Part shown: piece after piece, positions 57,994 to 64,000 of the stretch
How positions within the stretch are numbered: the first letter of the stretch is position 1
Layout of the letters: every line of letters starts with the position of its first letter
Source of the DNA: Candidatus Woesearchaeota archaeon
GTDB taxonomy: Archaea; Nanobdellota; Nanobdellia; Woesearchaeales; ARS49
DNA: 64,000 nucleotides
Reading direction: 5' to 3'
Assembly: GCA_019322895.1 (NCBI GenBank)
Contig: JAHWHZ010000001.1
Span: 310,001-374,000, forward strand
Translations under genes and position numbers: made by a program
Notes under the pieces: generated by a model
Databases searched by the model: none
The model's input: the letters and a program-made list of their open reading frames with translations, nothing else
What the model was told of the DNA's origin: nothing

Positions 57994-58950
57994 TTAACGC
58001 AGGAAAAAATTTTTTAATTTTCTGTCTGCAAAGAATAAAACCTTGTCAAAATTTTCATAAGAAATGTTTTTGAATTGCTTTATTCTGCCCCCAGATGCGT
58101 ATGCATGCCCTCCTCCGTCGAATAATCGCGCTATTTTGCTTAAATCAATCTTGCAGCCGTCTCTTCTCCTGAAGCTTATTCTTCCATTTCTGTAAAATAT
58201 AACTGAAACATCAACAGCTTGATGTGTTTTCAATATCTTATCTCCTGCATCTGCTGAACTTAAAACATTTGATGCTATGCTGAATCCAAATTTTTTATCT
58301 AAATATTGTTTTATTTGAAGCTTTCCTATCAACTGCATGAATGCTTTCTGTTTTTTTTGCAGGTATTCATCTCTTATTTTTTCAAATTTTTCCGACCATA
58401 AAACTCCTCTGGAAAGGTTGCTTATCAGTTCTTTCAGGTTTGTTCCTGACGTAATCAAGTCTGCAAGTTTTACTGCTCTTTCATCTTTTTTTATCCAGAA
58501 TTCAATATCTCTTGCAATTGTCTTTAGATGCAATGCAACAGAATCCATTGGCATGAACTTTTTTGCAACCAAGTCAGCAGAGCAAAGCATCTGCTCTTGT
58601 TGTTTTGAATTTTTTAATTTGCCGGAGAAATCGACGGTGTGAACATATCTTTTCATCAGTTCCAATACGTCTGCAGTGTAAGGGTGATGGCTGTTCCAAT
58701 AGACTATCTTGTTGTGTTTTGATATTGCCTTTAGTTTTTGTTCAAAGCGCTCTATCTGGTCTGGAGGAAAATCAAGGATAAAAATCAAATTTCCTTTGAG
58801 CTCTGCCATCTCCTTGAATTTCTCTTCAATATTGAGATAATTTAGAAATCCGCCGACCCTGCATTCTGAATTTCTTAGTCTTGCATAGCGAAGGACAATT
58901 GCTGCTGCTGAGATTCCGTCTAATTGTTCAGAGCAGTATATTACATACAT
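57994..58950 (-). CDS. DHH-family phosphoesterase-like protein
   Basis: 318 residues. N-terminal DHH-like domain with L-D-G-I-S-A-A near 10-16 (Asp11), I-L-D-F-P-P near 58 where the second Asp is found, and N-S-H-H near 87-90 replacing the classical D-H-H triad; C-terminal DHHA1 domain with G-G-G-H-A-Y-A-S-G-G near 283-292. Archaeal proteins of this type act as RNase J-independent nano-RNases, RecJ-like nucleases or cyclic-dinucleotide hydrolases. The change from D-H-H to S-H-H could affect metal binding. Monocistronic; the gap upstream has no gene. Confidence 0.8.
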   Translation of the reverse strand: MYVIYCSEQLDGISAAAIVLRYARLRNSECRVGGFLNYLNIEEKFKEMAELKGNLIFILDFPPDQIERFEQKLKAISKHNKIVYWNSHHPYTADVLELMKRYVHTVDFSGKLKNSKQQEQMLCSADLVAKKFMPMDSVALHLKTIARDIEFWIKKDERAVKLADLITSGTNLKELISNLSRGVLWSEKFEKIRDEYLQKKQKAFMQLIGKLQIKQYLDKKFGFSIASNVLSSADAGDKILKTHQAVDVSVIFYRNGRISFRRRDGCKIDLSKIARLFDGGGHAYASGGRIKQFKNISYENFDKVLFFADRKLKNFFLR

Positions 58951-58995
58951 GCCTTATTTAAGGTGTCCAGAATATATTAATTTTTTGGCATATCT

Positions 58996-59598
58996 TTATA
59001 TAGCGGAATTTTCGCTTAAATAGACTCTGAATCCAGATTTTTTAACTATGGTTGCTACATTGCCAAAGACTTCTTTCATTTTCTTTTCTAATTGTTTTCC
59101 GCCTTTTTGATGCCTTGCTACTAATTGCAAGGTTCCGTTTTTTGTTAAATATTTTTTTGCTTCTTCTATTAGCCTGAAGCACAGCTTTCTTCCTGCAGCC
59201 ATCGGCGGATTAACAAGTATTGTGTTGAATTTTTCTTTCTTGTATGGCTCGTACAAGTCTCCGGATTTTATTGTGAGTTTTACTTTATTTAGCACTGCAT
59301 TCTTTTTTGCCAGTATTATTGCTCTTTTATTTATGTCTGTCAAGTAAACCTTTGTTTCTGGAAATGATTTTTTTATTGCGATTCCTATAGGTCCATATCC
59401 TGCACAAAGGTCCAGGACCTTGTCTTTTTCTTTTATTACTGCATTGCTGATTAGTAGTTCTGTTGCTGAATCAACTTTTCTGGGCGAGAAAACACCTGCG
59501 CCTGTATAGAATTCGAGATTCTTGTTTCTTAGTCTTGCTTTTACTTTTCTTATCTTTAGCTTGCTTGTCGGTTTTTCAGTATAATAGTGTTCTTCCAT
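58996..59598 (-). CDS. class I methyltransferase with N-P-P-M motif (RsmC/PrmC-like small domain)
   Basis: 200 residues from ATG 59598; a GTG at 59604 is less likely. Motif I L-D-L-C-A-G-Y-G-P-I-G near 63-73 and motif IV N-P-P-M near 128-131 match the MTS domain of N6-adenine or N5-glutamine methyltransferases; the tail R-H-Q-K-G-G-K is as in RsmC/RlmG. Target probably rRNA guanine, by family. It overlaps or abuts the end of the upstream membrane protein gene and is likely cotranscribed with it. Confidence 0.8.
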   Translation of the reverse strand: MEEHYYTEKPTSKLKIRKVKARLRNKNLEFYTGAGVFSPRKVDSATELLISNAVIKEKDKVLDLCAGYGPIGIAIKKSFPETKVYLTDINKRAIILAKKNAVLNKVKLTIKSGDLYEPYKKEKFNTILVNPPMAAGRKLCFRLIEEAKKYLTKNGTLQLVARHQKGGKQLEKKMKEVFGNVATIVKKSGFRVYLSENSAI

Positions 59599-59600
59599 GA

Positions 59601-60239
59601 TCACATGATTTTATACCAGAGATATAATAATTTGTCAACTGCGCGAAGCAGATCAAAGTCTTTGCCTTGCAGTATTATGCAGTTTTCTTTTAGTACTATC
59701 TGTGTGGGTTCTCCTGCAACAATGTTTATCACTGCCTTGTCTTGTTCTTCGCAGGTTACTATGGACAGGTTTTCACAGGTTTCATTGTGGTATTGCGTGC
59801 ATGCAGGAATTATCTGCTTGTTGAATGCCTTGACGAGGCTCTGGCTTAATTCTGCTGATGCCAGTGCAAGGTATTTGAAAGAATCCTCTTCTGAATAAGG
59901 GTCAAATGTTATGTATATCTGGCTTTGACTGAATCCTTCTCCTAATTCTCCCAATATTGTTACGTTTTCTACTTCATACGGGTTGTATCTCAATGCTATG
60001 TTCACTAATCTATTCTCGTGCTGCCATTGGGCATACCAGGTTCCTGCCATTTTAGTGAACTCAAACTGGTTGTATGTTATTGTTTCATACGGCTCTTTTT
60101 CTGGATAAAAATATTTCACACCGAAAAACACTGCAAAGAAAAGGATTATGCAGCCTATCACTACTGCTATTGCTATTAGTCTTAATTTCTTTTGCTCTTT
60201 TTTTTCTTTTTCTAGTTCTTCCTTGGTTTTTTCAGTCAT
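59601..60239 (-). CDS. membrane-anchored protein of unknown function, paralogue A
   Basis: 212 residues. Highly charged N-terminal 20 residues (K/E-rich), one membrane helix (about 22-45), then an external domain with three Cys (about 147-168) and a conserved end C-I-I-L-x-G with L-W-Y-K-I-M. Its neighbour at 60236 shares the order: single helix, F/Y-D-P acidic strand near 110, Gly-Glu-x-x-Gln-Ile, N/S-C-I-I-L and the end Y-x-I-M. They are diverged duplicates. I do not recognise the family. Overlap of 4 nt with the neighbour. Confidence 0.7.
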   Translation of the reverse strand: MTEKTKEELEKEKKEQKKLRLIAIAVVIGCIILFFAVFFGVKYFYPEKEPYETITYNQFEFTKMAGTWYAQWQHENRLVNIALRYNPYEVENVTILGELGEGFSQSQIYITFDPYSEEDSFKYLALASAELSQSLVKAFNKQIIPACTQYHNETCENLSIVTCEEQDKAVINIVAGEPTQIVLKENCIILQGKDFDLLRAVDKLLYLWYKIM

Positions 60240-60820
60240 TTCATTATACCGTATATTATATAGCGGATTTTGTTGTAGAACATGTTCATTTCCGGCTCTG
60301 TGCTTGCTTCAAGTATGATGCAGCTGTCCTCTGACTTGATTTGCGATTCTTCTCCTTTTTTCAGGTATAAGACAGGCATTGCTGCTGTTGCATTATTGCA
60401 GGTGAACTCTGGCAGGGCAGTTCCTGTTGCATTTGTCAGCCCTCTTGCAATGTAAACCTCTCCTATTGCAGACAGTTCCTGCTCCATATCAAACTGCAGT
60501 TCTGCCATGTACGAAGCAAAATCAGAGTCAGGATCATATGTTACAATAAATGCTTTTGCATCTTTTAGCATTGCTTTGATATCATCTGGCATGCTGAGGT
60601 TTTCTAATCCTTGCGGGTAATAATCAAAATAAACATCTTTTTCATTTATTCTTGTCTTTAGTCCTCTGGATGTCCTTATCAGGTCAAAGCCGTTGTATTC
60701 TTCTTTTTCTCCCTGGCTTGTCCTGTAAGACATCATGAAGCCAAATGCGCTCAATATCATTATTGCCACTATGAATATTGACATCAAGACTTTTTTGTTG
60801 AGTAGTTTTTTTCTTGCCAT
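60236..60820 (-). CDS. membrane-anchored protein of unknown function, paralogue B
   Basis: 194 residues. Basic N-terminus, one membrane helix (about 11-30), then an external domain carrying Y-D-P-D-S-D near 96, C140, then E-E-S-Q-I-K-S-E-D-S-C-I-I-L near 158-172 and the end Y-I-I-Y-G-I-M-K. Paralogue of the preceding protein (59601). The two cysteines could pair outside the cell. Position downstream of a radical SAM gene (13 nt) indicates one operon; role unknown. Confidence 0.7.
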   Translation of the reverse strand: MARKKLLNKKVLMSIFIVAIMILSAFGFMMSYRTSQGEKEEYNGFDLIRTSRGLKTRINEKDVYFDYYPQGLENLSMPDDIKAMLKDAKAFIVTYDPDSDFASYMAELQFDMEQELSAIGEVYIARGLTNATGTALPEFTCNNATAAMPVLYLKKGEESQIKSEDSCIILEASTEPEMNMFYNKIRYIIYGIMK

Positions 60821-60832
60821 TGTTTTTGTGAT

Positions 60833-61852
60833 TTATTTGTTATTTATATTCTTTTCCATTGCTTTAAGATATTGCCTTAGTTTTTCTTTTAATTGCTCTT
60901 TTAAGGTCTTGTTAAGGTCTAGAGTGTCTATTTCTTTATTCCAATTCAGGTTTGGCAGTTTTGTCAAGGTTCCTTTGAAGTTTCTTCCTGCTTCTTTTGC
61001 TCCTTTTTCTATTGTCTCTGCCTGTTCTGTACCGAATAATTTTGTTGCAGGGAATTTTGTTATTGCATTTGCACCTGCCTTGAAGAGTAAATTTGCTTCT
61101 TTGTATCTTCTTGCAGTTGTTCCTGCTATTATTTCAAGTTTTGGGAAAGCTATTCTTGTTTTTGCAATCCAGTCTGCATAATACTCGCTTTTAGGGCCTT
61201 CTTTGTTTTCAAATATTGTTCCTTTTACAGGTTTTAATGCATAAAATGTTATCCTGTCTAATTTATGTTCTTCTATAAAGTTATGCAGGAGTTCTATATC
61301 TGTTTCTCCTAATCCTATTATTATCGCGATGCTCGTCTTGAAACCTAATGCTTTTGCCTCTTTCAGCATGTCTGAGTATGGCTGTATCGGTTTGTCAGGG
61401 CATAATTCATCGTGGAGCTTTGGTTCTACCGTCTCTATTGAGGCGCATATTCCTTCTGCATATGGCTTTAGCTGCTTTAGCTGCTCTTTTGTGAATGCTC
61501 CAAGGTTTAACCAAACTTTTTTTCCTAATATTTTGTTTACATTTTGTATTATTTCTAATATTTCTTCAAAAGGATATATTCCATATCCTCCTGTCAGGAA
61601 TTCAATATTCCATCCTAAGTTTTTTGCTAATACTGCTTCTACTAATATTGAGGCCATGCTTCTTTTTGCACTCTTTGCATGCTTTACTTTATGGTGTATT
61701 GTAGACCTGAAGCAGAACTTGCATGTTCCTCTCTCACAATACCAGCTAAGAAAGATACATCTGCCATAATAAACGTCTTTCCCCCAGTTTTCTGTGAATA
61801 CTTTGTTTGCCTGCTCTATTGTGTCCATATATGCGCAGAACATCTGATCCAA
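60833..61852 (-). CDS. radical SAM enzyme with BATS-like C-terminus
   Basis: 339 residues. The iron-sulfur motif is C-E-R-G-T-C-K-F-C-F near 40-49, spacing C-x4-C-x2-C instead of the usual C-x3-C-x2-C. L-T-G-G-Y-G near 91 is the SAM-binding GGE-like region; I-I-G-L-G-E-T near 180-186 fits the fold. The C-terminal part (about 245-305, R-R-Y-K-E then A-G-A-N-A-I-T-K-F-P) resembles the BATS domain of BioB/HydE-type enzymes. The reaction is not known. A BioB-related or HmdB-like methylation/insertion role is possible. It is the first gene of the minus-strand operon ending near 58996. Confidence 0.82.
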   Translation of the reverse strand: MDQMFCAYMDTIEQANKVFTENWGKDVYYGRCIFLSWYCERGTCKFCFRSTIHHKVKHAKSAKRSMASILVEAVLAKNLGWNIEFLTGGYGIYPFEEILEIIQNVNKILGKKVWLNLGAFTKEQLKQLKPYAEGICASIETVEPKLHDELCPDKPIQPYSDMLKEAKALGFKTSIAIIIGLGETDIELLHNFIEEHKLDRITFYALKPVKGTIFENKEGPKSEYYADWIAKTRIAFPKLEIIAGTTARRYKEANLLFKAGANAITKFPATKLFGTEQAETIEKGAKEAGRNFKGTLTKLPNLNWNKEIDTLDLNKTLKEQLKEKLRQYLKAMEKNINNK

Positions 61853-61990
61853 TTTAAACTTAATGGTTTTCTCCTCTGTATAGCAAAATTCAGGTTTTTC
61901 TTTGGATATTCTGGAAAAAAGAAGAATTTTGATTATGCGGTTTTAAGTAGTTAGTTTAGGTTTTCTTTAGCAAATATTGTGAGGTTAAAA

Positions 61991-62383
61991 ATGATTAAGA
62001 TTGGTTTGACTCAAAAAGTATCTATTCCAATAGACGATATTGCATCACTTGTATGCGGAATATATGCAGGATATCAATCAGCACATGGAGAAGATCCAAG
62101 CCCGTATCTTTTTTATGGCCCGACAATTGTTAGGACGTCTCTTGTTCCTCCGTTTATGTTGTTTGTGAGAGGTTCCCTAAAAGCAGCACTGCACATTACA
62201 CGAGATAGACCAAATAGACTTCCTGCACAGGAAAACGCTCAAATGATTAGAGGACTCAAAGAAGGTAAAGAATCTATAACAGTTAGAAAAACCGCAGGCA
62301 TCACAGTCAAAGAAGCCGGCCTCTCTGCTTTAGAAACAGCAGTGGGTTACGGCATTGGATATGCAATTGGAAAAATCAGTTAG
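61991..62383 (+). CDS. small protein of unknown function with a Gly-rich C-terminal helix
   Basis: 130 residues from ATG 61991, with GAGGT at 61981-61985. No signal peptide. The C-terminus (E-T-A-V-G-Y-G-I-G-Y-A-I-G-K) is a glycine-zipper-like helix that could enter a membrane or pair with another helix; another hydrophobic region lies near 14-60. Family not recognised. First of three plus-strand genes with uniform ribosome sites, so they form one operon ending at 63311. Confidence 0.6.
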   Translation: MIKIGLTQKVSIPIDDIASLVCGIYAGYQSAHGEDPSPYLFYGPTIVRTSLVPPFMLFVRGSLKAALHITRDRPNRLPAQENAQMIRGLKEGKESITVRKTAGITVKEAGLSALETAVGYGIGYAIGKIS

Positions 62384-62399
62384 GAGGTAAATGAAAATG
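62383..62399 (+). promoter_or_regulatory. ribosome site and double ATG at the first gene junction of the unknown operon
   Basis: GGAGGTAAATGAAAATG at 62383-62399: the GGAGGT gives correct spacing only for the second ATG (62397). The same 17 nt recur exactly at 62791-62807, suggesting that the gene junction was copied or constrained. Confidence 0.6.
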
Positions 62400-62798
62400 A
62401 CTAAACCAAATTTAATCTGGATTGTGACGCACAATGTTGATATTGGTGACTCTGCAGGAAGAATTGCGCAGAAAAAATTTCCTGCTGCAGAAGTCCGGGC
62501 TTTTTACAGGACGTATCATATTGAGCAAATGGTGGAAAAAAGCAGGGCTCCTTGTCTTGAATATGATCCAGACATTCATCCTTTGCAAAAATCTCCTGAA
62601 GGAGTTTCTCCTGATTTGATCGTGACAACCGGAACGTGCAAAACCTGCAATGAATATGGAGAATCTTTTTCAGTGTATTATCCTGAGATAATAGAATTTG
62701 GCAAAAGGAATGGAATTCACACAATCAAACCGGCTCTTTTTGGAAGGTATAGTTCTTTGCTGCTTAGGGCTCAATTATTTAGAAAAATGTGGAGGTAA
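62397..62798 (+). CDS. small soluble protein of unknown function with a C-x2-C pair
   Basis: 133 residues from ATG 62397, selected by the GGAGGT spacing. Globular, with I-W-I-V-T-H-N near 7-13, C55 in A-P-C-L-E and a T-C-K-T-C-N-E-Y-G element near 78-86 that could bind metal or act as a redox pair. Several conserved-looking turns (Y-D-P-D-I-H-P) hint at a catalytic or metal site, but no family is recognised. Middle gene of a three-gene operon; stop lies inside the next ribosome site. Confidence 0.6.
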   Translation: MTKPNLIWIVTHNVDIGDSAGRIAQKKFPAAEVRAFYRTYHIEQMVEKSRAPCLEYDPDIHPLQKSPEGVSPDLIVTTGTCKTCNEYGESFSVYYPEIIEFGKRNGIHTIKPALFGRYSSLLLRAQLFRKMWR

Positions 62799-62807
62799 AT
62801 GAAAATG
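62791..62807 (+). promoter_or_regulatory. ribosome site and double ATG at the second gene junction of the unknown operon
   Basis: Exact copy of the junction at 62383-62399. It overlaps the stop of the preceding gene and starts the next at ATG 62805. Confidence 0.6.
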
Positions 62808-63311
62808 AAAACAATAGATACAGTATTGAATAAAATCAAGGCAAAAAAAGAACCTACAGATATAGTAGAGTTTAGCGATCATACTTTTGAAAGATTTGCA
62901 GATTTCTGCATGTCTGCGGGAGTTAATGCTCCAAAAGAGATAATAACAGAATATTTAGCTGCAGAGTATTGGGCTTGCAATGCACAAGTTGGTGATGAAA
63001 AGTCTTATCATGACAAAAGATTGCGCGCGATAAGAGACGGGCTAAGTGCAATCACAGAAAGAGATTTTCATATCCTGCAGCTAATATACGGAGGCATTTA
63101 TAATGGTCTGGATGAACGATTGGATAATTCAGATCCAAAAGCAACACTATTCAAAGGCAAAGCAGGTTTTGCTGTTCAGTTCGCTGGTTTTGATGAAAGA
63201 ATGTGCGATTTATATATCGAGCAATTTTCTTCTGACCCGGTAGAAGGAGTGCATGTCGAAAAGATTGATAACGACGGGATAGTCATGTATTCAGATTCAG
63301 TTGACAACTAA
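62805..63311 (+). CDS. soluble protein of unknown function
   Basis: 168 residues from ATG 62805. Acidic and helical, with no signal or membrane helix. Notable points are C29 and C51, W50, and a helix-rich middle (E-R-D-F-H-I-L-Q-L-I-Y-G-G). The end overlaps the Lrp gene on the other strand by 15 nt. No family recognised. Last gene of the three-gene operon. Confidence 0.6.
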   Translation: MKTIDTVLNKIKAKKEPTDIVEFSDHTFERFADFCMSAGVNAPKEIITEYLAAEYWACNAQVGDEKSYHDKRLRAIRDGLSAITERDFHILQLIYGGIYNGLDERLDNSDPKATLFKGKAGFAVQFAGFDERMCDLYIEQFSSDPVEGVHVEKIDNDGIVMYSDSVDN

Positions 63312-64000
63312 AACACCCTCTGGAACAGGAGGGTATTTATGTCCTTCTAAATAGAATATAATATCATACTGATGTATATCTTTTGAGAATTCTGTCAGAA
63401 ATTCATTCAGCAGGTCGTGCAGTGTTTGCATGTCTTTTGTAAAGAATGTGAATTCTGCGTTCCAGTCTCCGAATAAGAGAAAGCTTCTTCCTAATTGTTT
63501 TCTTTGTGATGTAAATTCTCTTAGTTTTCCTGCGATTCTTTCTGGATTCTTGAATTTAACAAGTATGTTTCCCCAGAGCCCAACGTCTTCTATTGAATGC
63601 GTGTTTATATTGCAAGTATATCCCAGAATGATTCCATTTTTTTCTAATGATTTTATTCTGTTTCTTAAGCCTTCTATTGACAATCCTGTTTTTTTGCTTA
63701 AGTTCAGTAATGTCTCTCTGCAATTCTTGGTTAATCCTTGAAGTATCAGATAATCCTTGTCATCTAGTTCTATTGGTTTAGGCTTTTTTACGATTAATTT
63801 TTTGCCTCCTCTGAATACTATTTCATTGTCCTGTTTTATCGGCTCTACCATATGTAAGGTTTTTATTTCCCGCAGATTAGAGCCAAACTCTTGCTCAATT
63901 TCAGACAATATCCTGTAAAAATGTGATTTGTCTTTTGCTAAGACTCTTAATCTTATCTGATATTTGCCGATACATTCTCCAAGCCATGCAGAAAATGGGT
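63297..64000 (-). CDS. Lrp/AsnC-family regulator with two HTH-RAM copies (partial, runs off the window)
   Basis: The reading frame stays open to position 64000, so at least 234 residues are present and the start is outside the window. The visible part begins in a RAM-type domain (W-L-G-E-C-I-G-K-Y-Q-I-R-L-R) and continues through a linker to an AsnC-type HTH (L-D-D-K-D-Y-L-I-L-Q-G-L, then L-S-I-E-G-L-R-N-R-I) and a second RAM-like domain ending P-P-V-P-E-G-V-L-V-V-N. Two-copy Lrp proteins occur in DPANN and other archaea. It would bind DNA in response to amino acids or similar small effectors. The TTG at 63908 is an internal codon, not the start. Confidence 0.82.
   Translation of the reverse strand, partial: PFSAWLGECIGKYQIRLRVLAKDKSHFYRILSEIEQEFGSNLREIKTLHMVEPIKQDNEIVFRGGKKLIVKKPKPIELDDKDYLILQGLTKNCRETLLNLSKKTGLSIEGLRNRIKSLEKNGIILGYTCNINTHSIEDVGLWGNILVKFKNPERIAGKLREFTSQRKQLGRSFLLFGDWNAEFTFFTKDMQTLHDLLNEFLTEFSKDIHQYDIIFYLEGHKYPPVPEGVLVVN

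Noticed and set aside
63297..63908. Lrp gene starting at TTG 63908
   Set aside because: The frame continues without a stop to the window edge and the added residues look like a RAM domain, so the TTG is internal.
1..64000. tRNA genes, insertion sequences, CRISPR arrays, prophage genes and replication origin
   Set aside because: By eye I found no tRNA-like cloverleaf in the gaps, no transposase or integrase, no spaced repeats and no Cdc6/Orc gene. A covariance-model scan could still reveal a tRNA or small RNA that I missed.

Overview
The window looks like the chromosome of a low-GC archaeon, most likely a DPANN lineage of the Woesearchaeota/Pacearchaeota type. The supporting signs are an archaeal lipid pathway (CDP-archaeol synthase, geranylgeranyl reductase), an archaeal oligosaccharyltransferase (AglB), archaeal SecD/SecF, TATA-type promoters with many apparently leaderless starts, a 5S rRNA gene standing away from other rRNA genes, and DPANN-style S-layer-like membrane proteins. 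The taxonomic placement is inference from gene content. Genes are tightly packed, with no gene-free stretch above about 205 bp.

Layout. 1-1068: two ether-lipid head-group genes. 1072-8208 (minus strand): five genes for secreted or membrane-anchored surface proteins. 8368-9447: geranylgeranyl reductase. 9651-15511: AglB, fused to an FKBP domain, followed by glycosyltransferases and a methyltransferase. 15514-39643: a large cell-surface glycan locus with GT39, GT4 and GT2 enzymes, an asparagine-synthase-type amidotransferase, three methyltransferases including 14903, five alkaline-phosphatase-superfamily enzymes, a degenerate kinase-like protein, a deacetylase-like protein, a Wzx-type flippase and four UDP-sugar dehydrogenase/epimerase genes. 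39768-47130: an acyl-carrier-protein module (AcpS, ACP, FkbH-like HAD-IIIC enzyme, VOC protein, two related methyltransferases, MBOAT acyltransferase, SGNH-like protein). 47202-50891: a sulfate-activation operon (CysD, CysN, HIT protein, DUF2061 protein, two RHH-like small proteins). 50884-52442: a UbiA-type prenyltransferase and a sugar-nucleotidyltransferase. 52533-64000: 5S rRNA, a short NFACT (Rqc2-type) protein, two half-size EamA transporters, SecD/SecF, an M50 protease, a lysine-only micro-ORF, a DHH phosphoesterase, a methyltransferase, a radical SAM enzyme, small unknown proteins and a two-copy Lrp/AsnC regulator cut by the window edge.

How the genes fit together (inference). Most of the window builds and decorates the cell surface. 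Nucleotide sugars are made by the dehydrogenases and epimerases, assembled on a polyprenyl carrier by the glycosyltransferases, flipped, transferred to protein by AglB, and modified by amide, methyl, phosphate or sulfate groups. The most unusual part is the ACP module: an apparently complete set for loading a small acyl group (probably glyceryl, from the FkbH family chemistry) on a carrier protein and handing it to a membrane O-acyltransferase for export to a surface glycan. This parallels the bacterial Dlt/AlgI systems but sits in an archaeon, a group that normally lacks ACP-based metabolism. A second unusual feature is a shared C-terminal tail, leucine-glycine-tyrosine plus a hydrophobic residue, on four consecutive proteins of the sulfate operon and on a sulfatase-like protein 15 kb away.
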